From DUTS01 sp050951605 (GTDB lineage: Bacteria; Bacillota; Peptococcia; DRI-13; DTU073), in NCBI GenBank assembly GCA_050951605.1, contig JBMNJJ010000005.1, forward strand, positions 102,085 through 166,084: DNA of 64,000 bases. The letters are read 5' to 3'. The first letter of the stretch is position 1; the number at the start of each line of letters is the position of its first letter. The notes under the pieces were generated by a model that was not told the DNA's origin, searched no databases, and worked only from the letters and a program-made list of their open reading frames with translations. The position numbers and the translations under genes are program-made. Of this stretch, positions 45,754 to 54,809 are shown in pieces.

Positions 45754-47094
45754 ATGAAAAAATTTCTTTTCAGTCTAATAATTACGACTCTACTTGTAGT
45801 AGGTTGTGTACAAAAACAAACCAATCCACCCCAAATTAGCGGTGAATTTAAAGACATTGCCGTAAATCTAGTCACCGACCTAAGTAAAGGCGAATTTGCT
45901 AAAGCAGTAAATGAATATCACTATACAGCAGAGATGAAAAAAGTTGTCAGTGAAAAATTTATGCAGGAACAACTTTGGCAACCTTTAATCAAAACTTATG
46001 GTGCTTTTGAAACAATAACAGGTACGACCGCCTCGCAAACTCAAGGTTATGACGTGATTAGCGTAAAAACTACTTTTGCTAAAGCTAAACTTAATCTTAA
46101 CATTGTCTTTGAGCAAAATAAACTTATTGCTGGCATTAATTATACCCCGGATCTGGAAACAGAAACGGCAAAGATTCCTTCAGGAGTTATAGAAACTGAG
46201 ATTAAATTCGGTCAAAAAGAATGGGAACTACCGGGCACGCTTACAACCCCTAAAAAAGAGGGGAAATATCCTGTGCTGCTTCTTGTCCATGGTTCTGGAC
46301 CGAATGACCGTGATGAAACAATTGGCGCCAATAAACCCTTTCGCGACCTCGCTTGGGGTCTAGCGCAAAAAGGGATTGCCACACTACGCTATGATAAAAG
46401 AACCCTGGTCTACCAAGATAAACTAACCACAGCAAACCTAAAAAACTTTACCGTAGAAGAGGAAACTATTGAAGATGCTGTGCTCGCTATTGAATATCTA
46501 TCCAACCACAAGCAAATCAATCACCAAAAAATATATGTTTTGGGACATAGTTTAGGAGGGACTTTAATCCCCAGAATTGCGGAAAAGGCTTCTGACGCAG
46601 CCGGTTTTATCATCATGACCGGTGCTGTTACACCCCTAGAGGACTTAATCGTAGAACAAATAAAATACATTAGTGCCTTGGATGGACTTTCGGCTCAAGA
46701 TAAACAAACCATTAGTGCCTATGAAAAAATGCGCAACAATGTTAAACAGCTAAACAAAAATTCCCGGATCGAGCCGGCCCAACTTTTTGGCATACCCTCA
46801 GCTTATTGGTTAGACTTGAAAGATTACGAGCCGGCTAAACGGGCCCGTAAAATTGAAAAACCCCTTCTCCTTCTACAAGGAGAAAGAGATTATCAAGTTC
46901 CACCGCGGGAATTAAAATTATGGCAAAAGGAACTAAAAGATAAGAAAAATGTCCGTTTCATCAGTTATCCTGACTTAAATCACCTTTTTATGATAGGGGA
47001 AGATAAATCTACACCTCAAGAATATAACCTGGTCGGACATGTCGAGAATAAAGTTATCGAGGACATTGCTAATTGGATAATTAGCATTAAGTAA
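45754..47094 (+). CDS. alpha/beta hydrolase lipoprotein with DUF3887-type N-domain
   Basis: A 446-residue lipoprotein. The signal peptide ends LLVVGC (Cys about 17). Residues 30-130 match the DUF3887-type domain found before some hydrolases. The alpha/beta hydrolase part begins near 150: PVLLLVHGSGPNDRD (oxyanion HGSGP), YVLGHSLGGTL (nucleophile Ser in GHSLGG), LLLQGERDYQVP (Asp) and YPDLNHLF (His). ATG 45754 sits nine bases after AAGGAG; a TTG three codons upstream is less likely. It is an extracytoplasmic esterase of unknown substrate. Confidence 0.88.
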   Translation: MKKFLFSLIITTLLVVGCVQKQTNPPQISGEFKDIAVNLVTDLSKGEFAKAVNEYHYTAEMKKVVSEKFMQEQLWQPLIKTYGAFETITGTTASQTQGYDVISVKTTFAKAKLNLNIVFEQNKLIAGINYTPDLETETAKIPSGVIETEIKFGQKEWELPGTLTTPKKEGKYPVLLLVHGSGPNDRDETIGANKPFRDLAWGLAQKGIATLRYDKRTLVYQDKLTTANLKNFTVEEETIEDAVLAIEYLSNHKQINHQKIYVLGHSLGGTLIPRIAEKASDAAGFIIMTGAVTPLEDLIVEQIKYISALDGLSAQDKQTISAYEKMRNNVKQLNKNSRIEPAQLFGIPSAYWLDLKDYEPAKRARKIEKPLLLLQGERDYQVPPRELKLWQKELKDKKNVRFISYPDLNHLFMIGEDKSTPQEYNLVGHVENKVIEDIANWIISIK

Positions 47095-47317
47095 AAGTTC
47101 TCATACAAAACCCTAATACCTCTTCCGGGAAGGAGTAGGGATATACTTTTTCTCTTTTCATTTCTTGTTTCGGCATACATTTCTTCACGTATATTAACCC
47201 AAACTGGCTTAATGCCTTCATCATATTGCCTTTCACCTGCCTGAAGTTTGACTTTTCCATAGCTTTTTCTAATTTATCTGTTGCTAACCGAAAGTATTAG
47301 TGCTGTCTAAATTTCAT
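47087..47317 (-). pseudogene. possible broken small gene with strong ribosome site
   Basis: An ATG at 47317 follows AAGGGAGGTGATAATT, an excellent ribosome site, but after MKFRQH the frame meets TAA. In another frame the strand stays open to 47087 (KAMEKSNFRQVKGNMMKALSQFGLIYVKKCMPKQ...). The overlap with the end of the alpha/beta hydrolase gene and the lack of any recognised family leave this as a guess at a decayed gene. Confidence 0.25.
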
Positions 47318-47350
47318 AATTATCACCTCCCTTATTTTAGAGAATTACAT

Positions 47351-47782
47351 TTACATTTCTTTCTCATACTTCGCCCTGTAATAGATTCCTGAGAATACGG
47401 CAAATAAATAAGATATAACCAGTATAATAATCACCATTATATCAACCCGCATTAATCCAAATGCTACTATTAACACACCATAAATATATATTATTTTATC
47501 ATATGCCTTTGCCTTCGCTTTATTAGCAATTATTATATTTCTTTCATCATTTTGCTCAATTTCAATTTTCTTGGCTTCATCCAGATACTTTTTTAAAACC
47601 ATGCTATTTATGATTTCCTCTAAATTATCACCAAATATTCCACAGCCGATTCCGATACATAAATATGGTAAGGCTTTCATAATGCTTTGTAGTTCAGGAT
47701 TAATTTTGATCAAAATTAATCCTATTACTATCAAGAACAATCCCACAACAGTAAAGCCAACTGCTTTAATATTCTTCTTCAT
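47351..47782 (-). CDS. hypothetical four-helix membrane protein
   Basis: A 143-residue membrane protein: helices at about 8-26 and 36-52, a charged cytoplasmic middle (DEAKKIEIEQNDERNIIIANKAKAKAYDK), then helices at about 97-114 and 117-135. Proteins of this layout, with the EQNDERN stretch, often follow a short XRE regulator in Bacillota. Its ATG overlaps the stop of the XRE gene (ATGA), confirming a two-gene operon. Function unknown. Confidence 0.75.
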   Translation of the reverse strand: MKKNIKAVGFTVVGLFLIVIGLILIKINPELQSIMKALPYLCIGIGCGIFGDNLEEIINSMVLKKYLDEAKKIEIEQNDERNIIIANKAKAKAYDKIIYIYGVLIVAFGLMRVDIMVIIILVISYLFAVFSGIYYRAKYEKEM

Positions 47783-47982
47783 TTTTCTTCCTCCTCATAA
47801 ATAAATATTTCTTCAATATTCTTGCCAAAGTAATGTGCGATTTTAAACGCTAAAATAATTGATGGATTATATCGTCCATTTTCAAGCGAACCTATTGTTT
47901 GTCTTGATACTTCCAGAACAGTAGCCAACTCTTCTTGCGTTATTCCTCGCTGCTTGCGTATTTCTTCCAAATTATTCTTCAT
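47779..47982 (-). CDS. XRE-family regulator, YgzD-like
   Basis: A 67-residue helix-turn-helix protein, MKNNLEEIRKQRGITQEELATVLEVSRQTIGSLENGRYNPSIILAFKIA. HTH helices are at about 14-40. I set the start at ATG 47982, preceded by GCAGGAGGAG; a longer upstream extension has no ribosome site and runs through the promoter region. It is coupled to the membrane protein gene by an ATGA overlap. A palindrome just upstream suggests autorepression. Confidence 0.88.
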   Translation of the reverse strand: MKNNLEEIRKQRGITQEELATVLEVSRQTIGSLENGRYNPSIILAFKIAHYFGKNIEEIFIYEEEEK

Positions 47983-48001
47983 GTGCTCACTCCTCCTGCA
48001 A

Positions 48002-48053
48002 TGGAAAGTTTGCTTTCCATATCCAATATAACATTTGATAGGCGAGATGTAAA
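48002..48053 (-). promoter_or_regulatory. promoter and palindromic operator of XRE operon
   Basis: On the minus strand: TTTACA (48048-48053), 17 bp, TATATT (48025-48030), then the perfect palindrome TGGAAAGTTTGCTTTCCA at 48002-48019 at the expected transcription start. Another CTTTCCA lies at 48057-48064, next to the -35. Placement suits self-repression. Confidence 0.7.
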
Positions 48054-48246
48054 GCAACCTTTCCATAAAAATAGCAGGTTAATTTTTAAACCTGCTAAAG
48101 AGTAAATAAACGTGAACATCATAAATCCCTAAAAAGAAGGTAACTTAAATAGTCGTACGCTGTTCTTCTTCCCGGTATTCAACATAAAAATTGGTAATCT
48201 CTAAATATGCGGGTGTTCCACGTGATCCTGCCATAATTGAGTTAAC

Positions 48247-48639
48247 CTATTGTATATCTGTGGATACATGATAACCTTCTAATCTCAATGCCTCAACTGC
48301 CCTATCTAGTTCTTGTTCCTTTACCAATATATAATCGGTGTCATATGTCGAAATCGCAAATATACTAATACCTTGACGAGCCAATGTCCCACTTAAAGAT
48401 GAAAGAATTCCAACCTGCGTAAAATCTAATATCCCTTCGATTCTAAAATATCGCCAACCTTGTTCACACTTAACTTGTTCAGGAATATTTTTCTGGCAGC
48501 AAACAATTGACAATTCGTCAGAAGTCCTTGTCACAGATAAAAAATCCCCTTTTGCCCAGTCTGGTACTTGAGCATTTTTATCTAATCTGCAAACCCCTAG
48601 AGTTTCTTCAAATACTTTGATAGTAAGCTGTTTTTTCAT
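48247..48639 (-). CDS. ACT-domain (ACT_7/CASTOR-like) protein
   Basis: A 130-residue protein with two ACT-like halves. The second half has LDFTQVGILSSLSGTLARQGISIFAISTYDTDYILVKEQELDRAVEALRLEGY, the conserved signature of the ACT_7 group, which senses amino acids. It starts at ATG 48639 after AAGGTAGGG. Downstream of its stop is a 28-codon fragment (48144-48230) that could be a relic of a further gene. No operon partner that hints at the ligand. Confidence 0.8.
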   Translation of the reverse strand: MKKQLTIKVFEETLGVCRLDKNAQVPDWAKGDFLSVTRTSDELSIVCCQKNIPEQVKCEQGWRYFRIEGILDFTQVGILSSLSGTLARQGISIFAISTYDTDYILVKEQELDRAVEALRLEGYHVSTDIQ

Positions 48640-48777
48640 TAATGTATCCCTACCTTAAAATTATTTTTAATAAACTTAATATACGAAATCACTATTTTGA
48701 GAGAAATTAGGACATTATGCACCATCTAGACCAAGCCTAATATAATAAAGTAACTTATTTAAAAGAAGGTGTGTGTA

Positions 48778-49341
48778 ATGTCAAAATTTCTAAACTCGAA
48801 TTGCCAACCCAAAAGACCGTTTAAAGTGGTAAGTATCCCTAATCCACTATCAAAATCTATCCAAGGCAAATATTTTGCCGGACAGACAGAATCCTTAGCT
48901 TTTAGCAATACTACAAATGCCTGGGGAGCTTTAATAAATCCGATCGATTCTGGTGTTAATTTGTTTGCTAATGTGTATACCATTTCAAATTTATCAGACA
49001 AACCGTTCTTAGTACAAATATGGTTTAACACAAATCCGCCTGGAACAGGAACAATATCTACAAAGGTTAGTCCTGCTAATACAGCGCTAACTCCACATCC
49101 GATACCAAAAGTGAAAGTTCAATTTAACCAAAATGTCAATGGAATTCCGCTTGGTGGTATTAATGTCTTCGACCGGATAGTTCCTCCTGGCACAACACTT
49201 GCCAGTGAAGAAGATGGAAAGTTTATCTTTCCCCCCGGAGGTAACTGGGTTCTCTTTCTAACCGCTCCCGGACCGGTAACAACTATATTTTCGGCAATAG
49301 TAGCCCTTGGATGGTGGGAAGAAAGTAGAAAGCAAGTATAA
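48778..49341 (+). CDS. DUF6143-like protein
   Basis: A 187-residue soluble protein rich in Pro, Asn and Gly with alternating beta-strand pattern: KYFAGQTESLAFSNTTNAWGALINPIDSGVNLF, VYTISNLSDKPFLVQIWFNT, FDRIVPPGTTLASEEDGKFIFPPGGNW. I associate this with the DUF6143 family of clostridial proteins, from memory. No signal peptide. ATG 48778 follows AAGAAGG. Function unknown; a structural or coat-like role would be speculation. Confidence 0.65.
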   Translation: MSKFLNSNCQPKRPFKVVSIPNPLSKSIQGKYFAGQTESLAFSNTTNAWGALINPIDSGVNLFANVYTISNLSDKPFLVQIWFNTNPPGTGTISTKVSPANTALTPHPIPKVKVQFNQNVNGIPLGGINVFDRIVPPGTTLASEEDGKFIFPPGGNWVLFLTAPGPVTTIFSAIVALGWWEESRKQV

Positions 49342-49376
49342 TTGTTTCTCCGAAATCGAACGTTTATTTATACTTA

Positions 49377-50300
49377 TTACACATCTTTATCTAACAAATA
49401 GTCACGAACTCCCAAAAATAAAATTCCTGTTGAAACCTTCTCTATTGGTTCAAGTTTGATATCTCTCATGCGTTTCTCCAGCTCATCCAAGTTATACCCT
49501 TCTTTGATTGTAATAAAACTGAACCTTCTTGTATGTATAGCTTTAAATGGGCAGCCATAAATACAACGAAGGCACGCTACACACTGCTCACCAAAAGAAG
49601 GACGGGAATTTATTAATTCAATGTTCTTTCTTGGGCAATTTTTTGTACACCACCCACAGCTTGTGCAATTTTCACCAACTTGAAGATATTTTTTGGAGAA
49701 TTTTTTAACCCCTTTCTTTTCAAATTTAAAAATTGCGGTCATTATCCTCGACGTTATATGTGGTCTTTTCCTACGTCGAACTCCAGAGAGAATTTCCGAA
49801 ACACATTTTTCTACTTTTGATGGTAATATCTGCAATAGTCTGATGGCGAATTGCTCTTTTGTAGCTACAAAAATATTAGAAGGCATAATGAGCATATGTT
49901 CATAGAATACGTTATACCCTTTCTGCTCAAATATTTTTATGCAACCGGCTCGGCAAGCAGTGTTTGGCCAAACCTCTCCTCCACCTGAAACAGAAATAAT
50001 CGCAACCGCTTGCCCATTTCCGTTTGAAATTGTGCTAATCCAATCATAAACTGGCTCAGGAGCATCAAAAGCATGAACTGCAAAAATAAGAATTAGTACA
50101 TCTGCAAATTGCCCGCTTGTTGATAAAATGTGATAATCAGCTTTTTGCATATCCAAAGCTATTTTTTGAACTTCTATCCCATGGCTTATTAATGACTTTT
50201 CAAATTGAGATGAAACACGTGCTGTTCCGCCAGTTCCTGAAAAATATACTATTTGTGCTTTCTTTTTGTTAACAATTGACCTGTTAAATATATCATTCAC
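49377..50300 (-). CDS. EFR1-type flavodoxin-ferredoxin protein
   Basis: A 307-residue redox protein. Residues 15-175 form a flavodoxin-like domain with IVYFSGTGGTARVSSQF as FMN phosphate loop. Residues 205-260 hold two 4Fe-4S clusters: CTSCGWCTKNCP and CVACLRCIYGCP. This architecture is the EFR1-family ferredoxin of anaerobes. It should carry electrons between ferredoxin-linked reactions and FMN. It is the last conventional gene before the palindrome-rich region and lies on the minus strand. Confidence 0.85.
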   Translation of the reverse strand: MNDIFNRSIVNKKKAQIVYFSGTGGTARVSSQFEKSLISHGIEVQKIALDMQKADYHILSTSGQFADVLILIFAVHAFDAPEPVYDWISTISNGNGQAVAIISVSGGGEVWPNTACRAGCIKIFEQKGYNVFYEHMLIMPSNIFVATKEQFAIRLLQILPSKVEKCVSEILSGVRRRKRPHITSRIMTAIFKFEKKGVKKFSKKYLQVGENCTSCGWCTKNCPRKNIELINSRPSFGEQCVACLRCIYGCPFKAIHTRRFSFITIKEGYNLDELEKRMRDIKLEPIEKVSTGILFLGVRDYLLDKDV

Positions 50301-50370
50301 TTTATTCCCTCTTTTAAATTAGATTAACAGCCTTCGCGCACCATGGAAGGGCGCATATCTGCCACATTTC

Positions 50371-50529
50371 AAATAACGTACCCGTCTTCCCGACATCACC
50401 TAGCCTTAAAGTGCAGGTTAAGCCTCAGATAGCTCCTCTCTTAGGTTTGGACGAGACGACTGCCCCTATCCCAAAATCCTACCCCCACTGAACCTACTAA
50501 TCTGCGTTTCGCGGGAATGCATGTAAACA
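50371..50529. repeat. attC-like site A
   Basis: An imperfect palindrome of about 159 bp. The left end is AAATAAC then GTCTTCCCGACATC; the right end is ACTAATCTGCGTTTCGCGGGAATG and a degraded R' box GTAAACA. The middle holds further complementary tracts. It is the leftmost of six copies in this window; in this one the GTT core is mutated. Confidence 0.65.
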
Positions 50530-50591
50530 ATTATAGATAATGCTCTTAATCTTTATTACTGTCTTTTTATGATCCGATGAATCAAAAATGC

Positions 50592-50747
50592 TTATTTAAT
50601 TGCTATTAATTTTATTAAAAAAACTATTGCACAAATCAAACCTACAGCCAGAAATATCCAATGGGTAAATATCAAATATAATACACTGCCAATACTCAAA
50701 GAAACAAAAACACCTATTGAATATTTATTCTTATTACTATTTGACAT
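50592..50747 (-). CDS. 51-aa small membrane protein
   Basis: ATG 50747 with GGAGG nine bases upstream; MSNSNKNKYSIGVF opens a protein with two hydrophobic helices (VSLSIGSVLYLIF and WIFLAVGLICAIVFLIKLIAI) separated by a short THW turn. It lies right after attC-like site A, as small membrane-protein cassettes often do. No homologue recognised. Confidence 0.6.
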   Translation of the reverse strand: MSNSNKNKYSIGVFVSLSIGSVLYLIFTHWIFLAVGLICAIVFLIKLIAIK

Positions 50748-50828
50748 TTTACAATCCTCCCCGAATTAATAAAAATACTTATCAAAATCCTATCAATATT
50801 GAAAATAAACCTTCAAGGCTACACTAAA

Positions 50829-50876
50829 CTAATCCTCGGCAGGACACCACGTCATCGCGTGTGGTTTTGGAGAATA
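50829..50876. repeat. half-site of a second palindrome type
   Basis: CTAATCCTCGGCAGG...TGTGGTTTTGGAGAATAC. It shares TGGTTTTGGAGAAT and the preceding layout with 59694-59733, where it continues into GTTAG. I read both as right ends of a different attC-like lineage. Apart from this and the next terminator, nothing is seen in 50748-51069. Confidence 0.4.
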
Positions 50877-51014
50877 CTTAATTACGTTTTTGCTTTAATT
50901 TTCATTATTTTATCTATTATTTTGTTTGCTGAAAAATTAATACTATATGAAATTATCTTACGCCATTATGCTAAATATTTCAATTATTTACATATTATTA
51001 TTTTTCGCATTCAA

Positions 51015-51050
51015 AAGGCGCTTCCAAATAATACGAAGCGCCTTCTTTTT
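51015..51050. terminator. terminator after M56 gene
   Basis: Perfect 10-bp stem AAGGCGCTTC / GAAGCGCCTT with T-rich flank on both strands, 20 bp past the M56 stop. Confidence 0.8.
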
Positions 51051-51069
51051 GCTGCTTTCTCCTACTGTT

Positions 51070-53448
51070 CTACTTTAATGAAAAACCTTCTACAAGCGGC
51101 TCCCCTTTTTCCGGTACTTCAAAGTATATCTGCGCTTTCATCTTCTCTGATATCTCCAGCATCACCATATACCGATCAGACTCAATAGGGTGTAACCTCG
51201 GCGCAGAAATTCCAATGGGGAAGTCCACATCGGTATAATTATCCAGCTTCATGATCGGCATAGCCGAAGAATCCTCTTCTTTAGAGGTATTATCCGCCCA
51301 CCTTTTCAGTTCATCCTTTAATTGTTCGTTGGCTAACCTATTGACCGTGTCAAAATCGTGGGTAAAAGCTGCTTTGTAAAAAACAACTGCACGATACATC
51401 ATTTGTTCCACCCGTGCCTCACCGATTTTATCGTAGAGAGGGCCTAAATTCCCTGCTTTGTAGTTCAGCTTTTCCCCGGCAATTTCTACCTGTTCATCGG
51501 CAAAATTTACGATCTCATAAGTTACCACAGATGTATTTGTTTTTTCTGTCAAAACATCTTGAAGTAAGTGTAAATCACCTGCAAGTACAGCAAGGTCACC
51601 GTATTTTTCTGCCAAAGAGGCCCGTGAAAACGTAAAGGTAGCATCGTATTTCGAAGTATCCAGTTTTCCGTCGGACTGTGAATCACGGAAAGCAAAAGTC
51701 ACCTCATCAAGATTGTCAATCATACAAAAGACGACTAAAGCATTTAGTTCGCTAACAGTATCCGGGGCAACCTCGAACTGCCCACCTTCAGACCCACTAG
51801 CTGATGCCGGTTCGTAAAAAATCGTCAAGCCATAAGGCTTTTGCTTCGTTTCCATCGAGATAAACTGCTGTTTAAAATAGTTATCCGGAACCGGTAGCCA
51901 GCTGACAAGAGACAGAACTTTGGTGTGATGACCCAGATAAGGTGTTTTATATTTTGAAATCTCGGCCAAATCATATGTTAGTAGATCAGCCCTTACTACA
52001 AACCCATAATTAACAGTTCCCTTATCCTTAAAATTCAAGCTCAACACATAAATATATTCCCCTGCTTCCGCTGGTGCCTGTAAATATAAATCACCCTTCA
52101 TGTAACTGGGTTCTACTGTTTCAAGTTCTACCAACTGCCCGTCTTTATATACAGAAATTTGTTCCAGTGTAAAGTCATATTTTTTATCTGCTTTAAGCTT
52201 TTGTGTGCTAATTATCAGTTGCTGTTGGCTTCTTACCGAAACAATATTGTCCGGGTTATATTCAAAATTTACGGGATGGTCTGCATCCGCGTGAATGTGT
52301 TTTCCCCGGTATGACCAATCATAAGTCCCCCTAAGGGCTACTTTTGTTTCTTCCTTTTCTGACCCAATGTATAGATTAGGCGGGGTATCTTTTCCAACGC
52401 CTTTCCCTACTCCAACTCCTGCACCTAAAAATAGTGCACCTAGGACTACGGCTCCCAGCAAAATTCCGGAAAACAATATGATTAGCCTTGATTTTTTGCT
52501 GTATTTCATGATTGCTACCAGCCTTTCCTTTAAGCTTTTCTTCTCTTCACACATCGTTGCCTGCAATACCCCCAACGGATATTGATGCTCTGCTACAACA
52601 GAGATTAAAGTATCACCATAGGCCTGTTTTTCGGCCGAATTAAGACCTTTAATCACCGCTTCATCACAAGCCAATTCACAAGCATGATTAATTTCTTTTT
52701 TCATAAAATACATTAACGGGTTAAACCAATGAACGGATACAGCAATCATCGTCAGCCACTTTACCGCAATATCAAAACGTCTTAGATGGACAAGTTCATG
52801 CCGAAGAATATTTTTAAGCTGCACCTCATTAAAGTTAAGGTTGGGAAGAATAATACAAGGCCTGATTATCCCCATCAGCATGGGAGTAGTCACAAAACGA
52901 TTGCGTACAAGCCTAACCATATTTCGCCCATTCCATAAGGAAGCCAATATTCTCTTTTCCTCATCAGCGACCGGCATATTTGCTTGTTTTAAATGTTTGG
53001 AAAAGCGAGCATAACCGGATAGATTAACCGCGAGAACTATAATAAAGCCAAATAGCCAAAGATATAGTGCATACTGATTAAAAAATAAATCCCGAAAAGA
53101 TCCGGCATGATCGGCAGCACCATAATTGACACCATTAACTACAGTTTCTTGAACGTTCGGCATAATCAAGGTATTACTTATCTTCTTGCCTGCCCTGTCT
53201 AGGTGCTGAACTGTAGTCCTTTGGGCGTTTACCTTGGGAAGTGTTTTATCACCATAAAATACCTCGTTCATAATACTCCCTTCAAAAGAAAAAGGAAGAA
53301 CAAGTCTTAAAAGTACCACGAGCCATATGTAATATTGAATCGACTTAGATAACTTATGCTTGAGTAAAGGCTTCAGGGCAAAGATTAATAACGCAAGAAT
53401 ACTACCTGATAAGGACAGGGAGAGAATCAGCTTAATTGTTTCATTCAT
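51070..53448 (-). CDS. M56 (BlaR1-like) membrane metallopeptidase with DUF4825-type sensor
   Basis: A 792-residue protein. Residues 1-130 hold the first membrane helices (LILSLSLSGSILALLIFALKPLLK, YYIWLVVLLRLVLPFSF), then VLPNLNFNEVQLKNILRHELVHLRRFDI with the HELVH zinc motif and NHACELACDEAV (Glu ligand). A last helix near 330 is followed by a roughly 440-residue extracellular part. Part of that resembles DUF4825 (YKTPYLGHHTKVLSLVSWLPVP ... KPYGLTIFY). There is no penicillin-binding domain, so the ligand is not obviously a beta-lactam. ATG 53448 overlaps the blaI-like stop by eight bases. It should sense an external signal and cleave the repressor. Confidence 0.88.
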   Translation of the reverse strand: MNETIKLILSLSLSGSILALLIFALKPLLKHKLSKSIQYYIWLVVLLRLVLPFSFEGSIMNEVFYGDKTLPKVNAQRTTVQHLDRAGKKISNTLIMPNVQETVVNGVNYGAADHAGSFRDLFFNQYALYLWLFGFIIVLAVNLSGYARFSKHLKQANMPVADEEKRILASLWNGRNMVRLVRNRFVTTPMLMGIIRPCIILPNLNFNEVQLKNILRHELVHLRRFDIAVKWLTMIAVSVHWFNPLMYFMKKEINHACELACDEAVIKGLNSAEKQAYGDTLISVVAEHQYPLGVLQATMCEEKKSLKERLVAIMKYSKKSRLIILFSGILLGAVVLGALFLGAGVGVGKGVGKDTPPNLYIGSEKEETKVALRGTYDWSYRGKHIHADADHPVNFEYNPDNIVSVRSQQQLIISTQKLKADKKYDFTLEQISVYKDGQLVELETVEPSYMKGDLYLQAPAEAGEYIYVLSLNFKDKGTVNYGFVVRADLLTYDLAEISKYKTPYLGHHTKVLSLVSWLPVPDNYFKQQFISMETKQKPYGLTIFYEPASASGSEGGQFEVAPDTVSELNALVVFCMIDNLDEVTFAFRDSQSDGKLDTSKYDATFTFSRASLAEKYGDLAVLAGDLHLLQDVLTEKTNTSVVTYEIVNFADEQVEIAGEKLNYKAGNLGPLYDKIGEARVEQMMYRAVVFYKAAFTHDFDTVNRLANEQLKDELKRWADNTSKEEDSSAMPIMKLDNYTDVDFPIGISAPRLHPIESDRYMVMLEISEKMKAQIYFEVPEKGEPLVEGFSLK

Positions 53449-53824
53449 CTTGCTCACCCACCTTAAATAGGCTACGTAGCTCCTCAATGTCTGTATCATC
53501 AAGCTTTTTACTGTCTAAGAGAGCGGTAACCAGATTTTTGGCACTGCCGGCGTACAAACGGTCAATTAACCCTTGGGTCGTATATTCATTATATTCTGCT
53601 TCGCTGACTAAAGGTCTGTAATAAAATACTTCTTTTTTCGTCGCTGCGACTACGCCCTTGTCACAGAGTCTGCGTAATAATGTTTTTATGGTAGAGGCTT
53701 CCCAATTACTCGTCTGCTCAAGTGTTTTTCTAATCTCTGCCAAAGGAAGTTCACAACCTGCTTCCCATAATACTCGCATGACTTCTGCTTCCGCATCTGT
53801 TATTTTGGAAACCAATGTGCTCAT
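53441..53824 (-). CDS. BlaI/MecI-family repressor
   Basis: A 127-residue winged-helix repressor: ITDAEAEVMRVLWEAGCELPLAEIRKTLEQTSNWEASTIKTLLRRLCDKGVVA at residues 7-60, then a dimerisation region. The NWEASTIKTLLRRL recognition helix is conserved in BlaI/MecI. The usual cleavage site region (Asn-Phe) is not obvious. The partner M56 protease follows directly. GAGAGGAG lies ahead of ATG 53824. Confidence 0.92.
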   Translation of the reverse strand: MSTLVSKITDAEAEVMRVLWEAGCELPLAEIRKTLEQTSNWEASTIKTLLRRLCDKGVVAATKKEVFYYRPLVSEAEYNEYTTQGLIDRLYAGSAKNLVTALLDSKKLDDTDIEELRSLFKVGEQDE

Positions 53825-53840
53825 CGATATTTCTCCTCTC

Positions 53841-53895
53841 AGGTTACTTGTGTAAACTCTGATTCCAGTCTACACAAGTAACCTCAGAATGTCAA
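53841..53895 (-). promoter_or_regulatory. promoter and double BlaI-type operator
   Basis: On the minus strand TTGACA (53890-53895), 17 bp, TAGACT (53867-53872). A near-perfect inverted repeat AGGTTACTTGTGTA / TACACAAGTAACCT spans 53841-53884; one arm overlaps the promoter spacer and -10, the other the start region. This is the arrangement expected for repression by the BlaI-like protein. Confidence 0.85.
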
Positions 53896-53942
53896 CAACT
53901 TTTTAACACATTTTTATAACCCCACCCAGCCGTAGCATCCTT

Positions 53943-54809
53943 CTATTGGTACTCAATATCGCGACTACGGCTAGATACAAATCGTGGATTCATACCGTGA
54001 GGATTTTCTCCGCTGTTATTAATATAGATTATTGTTTCAAACTCATATCTACCCTCTATTTCCTCCATCTCCCCATTGGCTAAAAGTTTTGCAGCAGCTT
54101 GCATCTCTGGAATACCCAACTCCTGCGATTTCTCTGCCAGCCATTTTTCATTTTCTCCCGGCTCATAGAGTGAATCATGAAAATAGTATTCTTTAGTGTG
54201 AACCGTGATATAGACACCATCGGTTTCATGCGGTACTATATCCAGTTTTGTTAACAAATAAAACTTTCTGTTATGGTCAGGCATTCCTTCCGGCCATAGG
54301 GAATAATGGCCGTCCTCATAGTTGGCTAATCTCGGATAAACTTGATGGGGCATGTCCTGATAACTATCCTTGGCAACAAATAGGCTTTGTATAGCATTTT
54401 GCATAACTTCATCACTCATCTTTTCAGGACATTTCATATAGTGCAGCACATAAAAAACGGCAAAACCAAAGTTATTATATCCAAAAGATTTGGCGTATTC
54501 GTTAGCCTCAAAAAAAGATTCATAGCCATCCATATCCGGCATGTAACACCAACGATAATCCCTGGCAAACAAGTTGAACTTCTTACGCATGTCGTCGGTA
54601 ATTTCCACGTTACCACGCTTATCGATGATGCTTTCAATAAAATCAGCACCACTGGGGTAAAAGGTAAACTGTACTTCAGACGGTTCTTGTTTTTGTTCGT
54701 CGTTACTAATAGTATCAGTGTTGGCGGTATGATGGCATCCTGTGATTACTGTCCCCAACATCACAAAACAAATTATAGCGATACAAATTGTTTTATAATC
54801 CTTAAACAT
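53943..54809 (-). CDS. hypothetical lipoprotein, 288 aa
   Basis: Signal peptide MFKDYKTICIAIICFVMLGTVITGC with lipobox ITGC (Cys25). The mature part is soluble and rich in aromatic and acidic residues (FARDYRWCYMPDMDGYESFFEANEYAK, then YLLTKLDIVPHETDGVYITVHTKEYYF). I do not recognise the family. GAGGTG precedes the ATG. Upstream on the same strand is a 35-codon frame (54802-54909, MKKHLLSVFMAIVLIFTL) that looks like an orphan signal peptide. Confidence 0.7.
   Translation of the reverse strand: MFKDYKTICIAIICFVMLGTVITGCHHTANTDTISNDEQKQEPSEVQFTFYPSGADFIESIIDKRGNVEITDDMRKKFNLFARDYRWCYMPDMDGYESFFEANEYAKSFGYNNFGFAVFYVLHYMKCPEKMSDEVMQNAIQSLFVAKDSYQDMPHQVYPRLANYEDGHYSLWPEGMPDHNRKFYLLTKLDIVPHETDGVYITVHTKEYYFHDSLYEPGENEKWLAEKSQELGIPEMQAAAKLLANGEMEEIEGRYEFETIIYINNSGENPHGMNPRFVSSRSRDIEYQ

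Noticed and set aside
48144..48230. A 28-codon frame MAGSRGTPAYLEITNFYVEY after the ACT gene
   Set aside because: Too short, no ribosome site, family not recognised; mentioned only as a possible relic.
50799..51188. A 129-residue plus-strand reading frame
   Set aside because: It starts in a palindrome half-site, runs through the terminator and ends antisense to the M56 gene; it has no ribosome site and low-complexity content.
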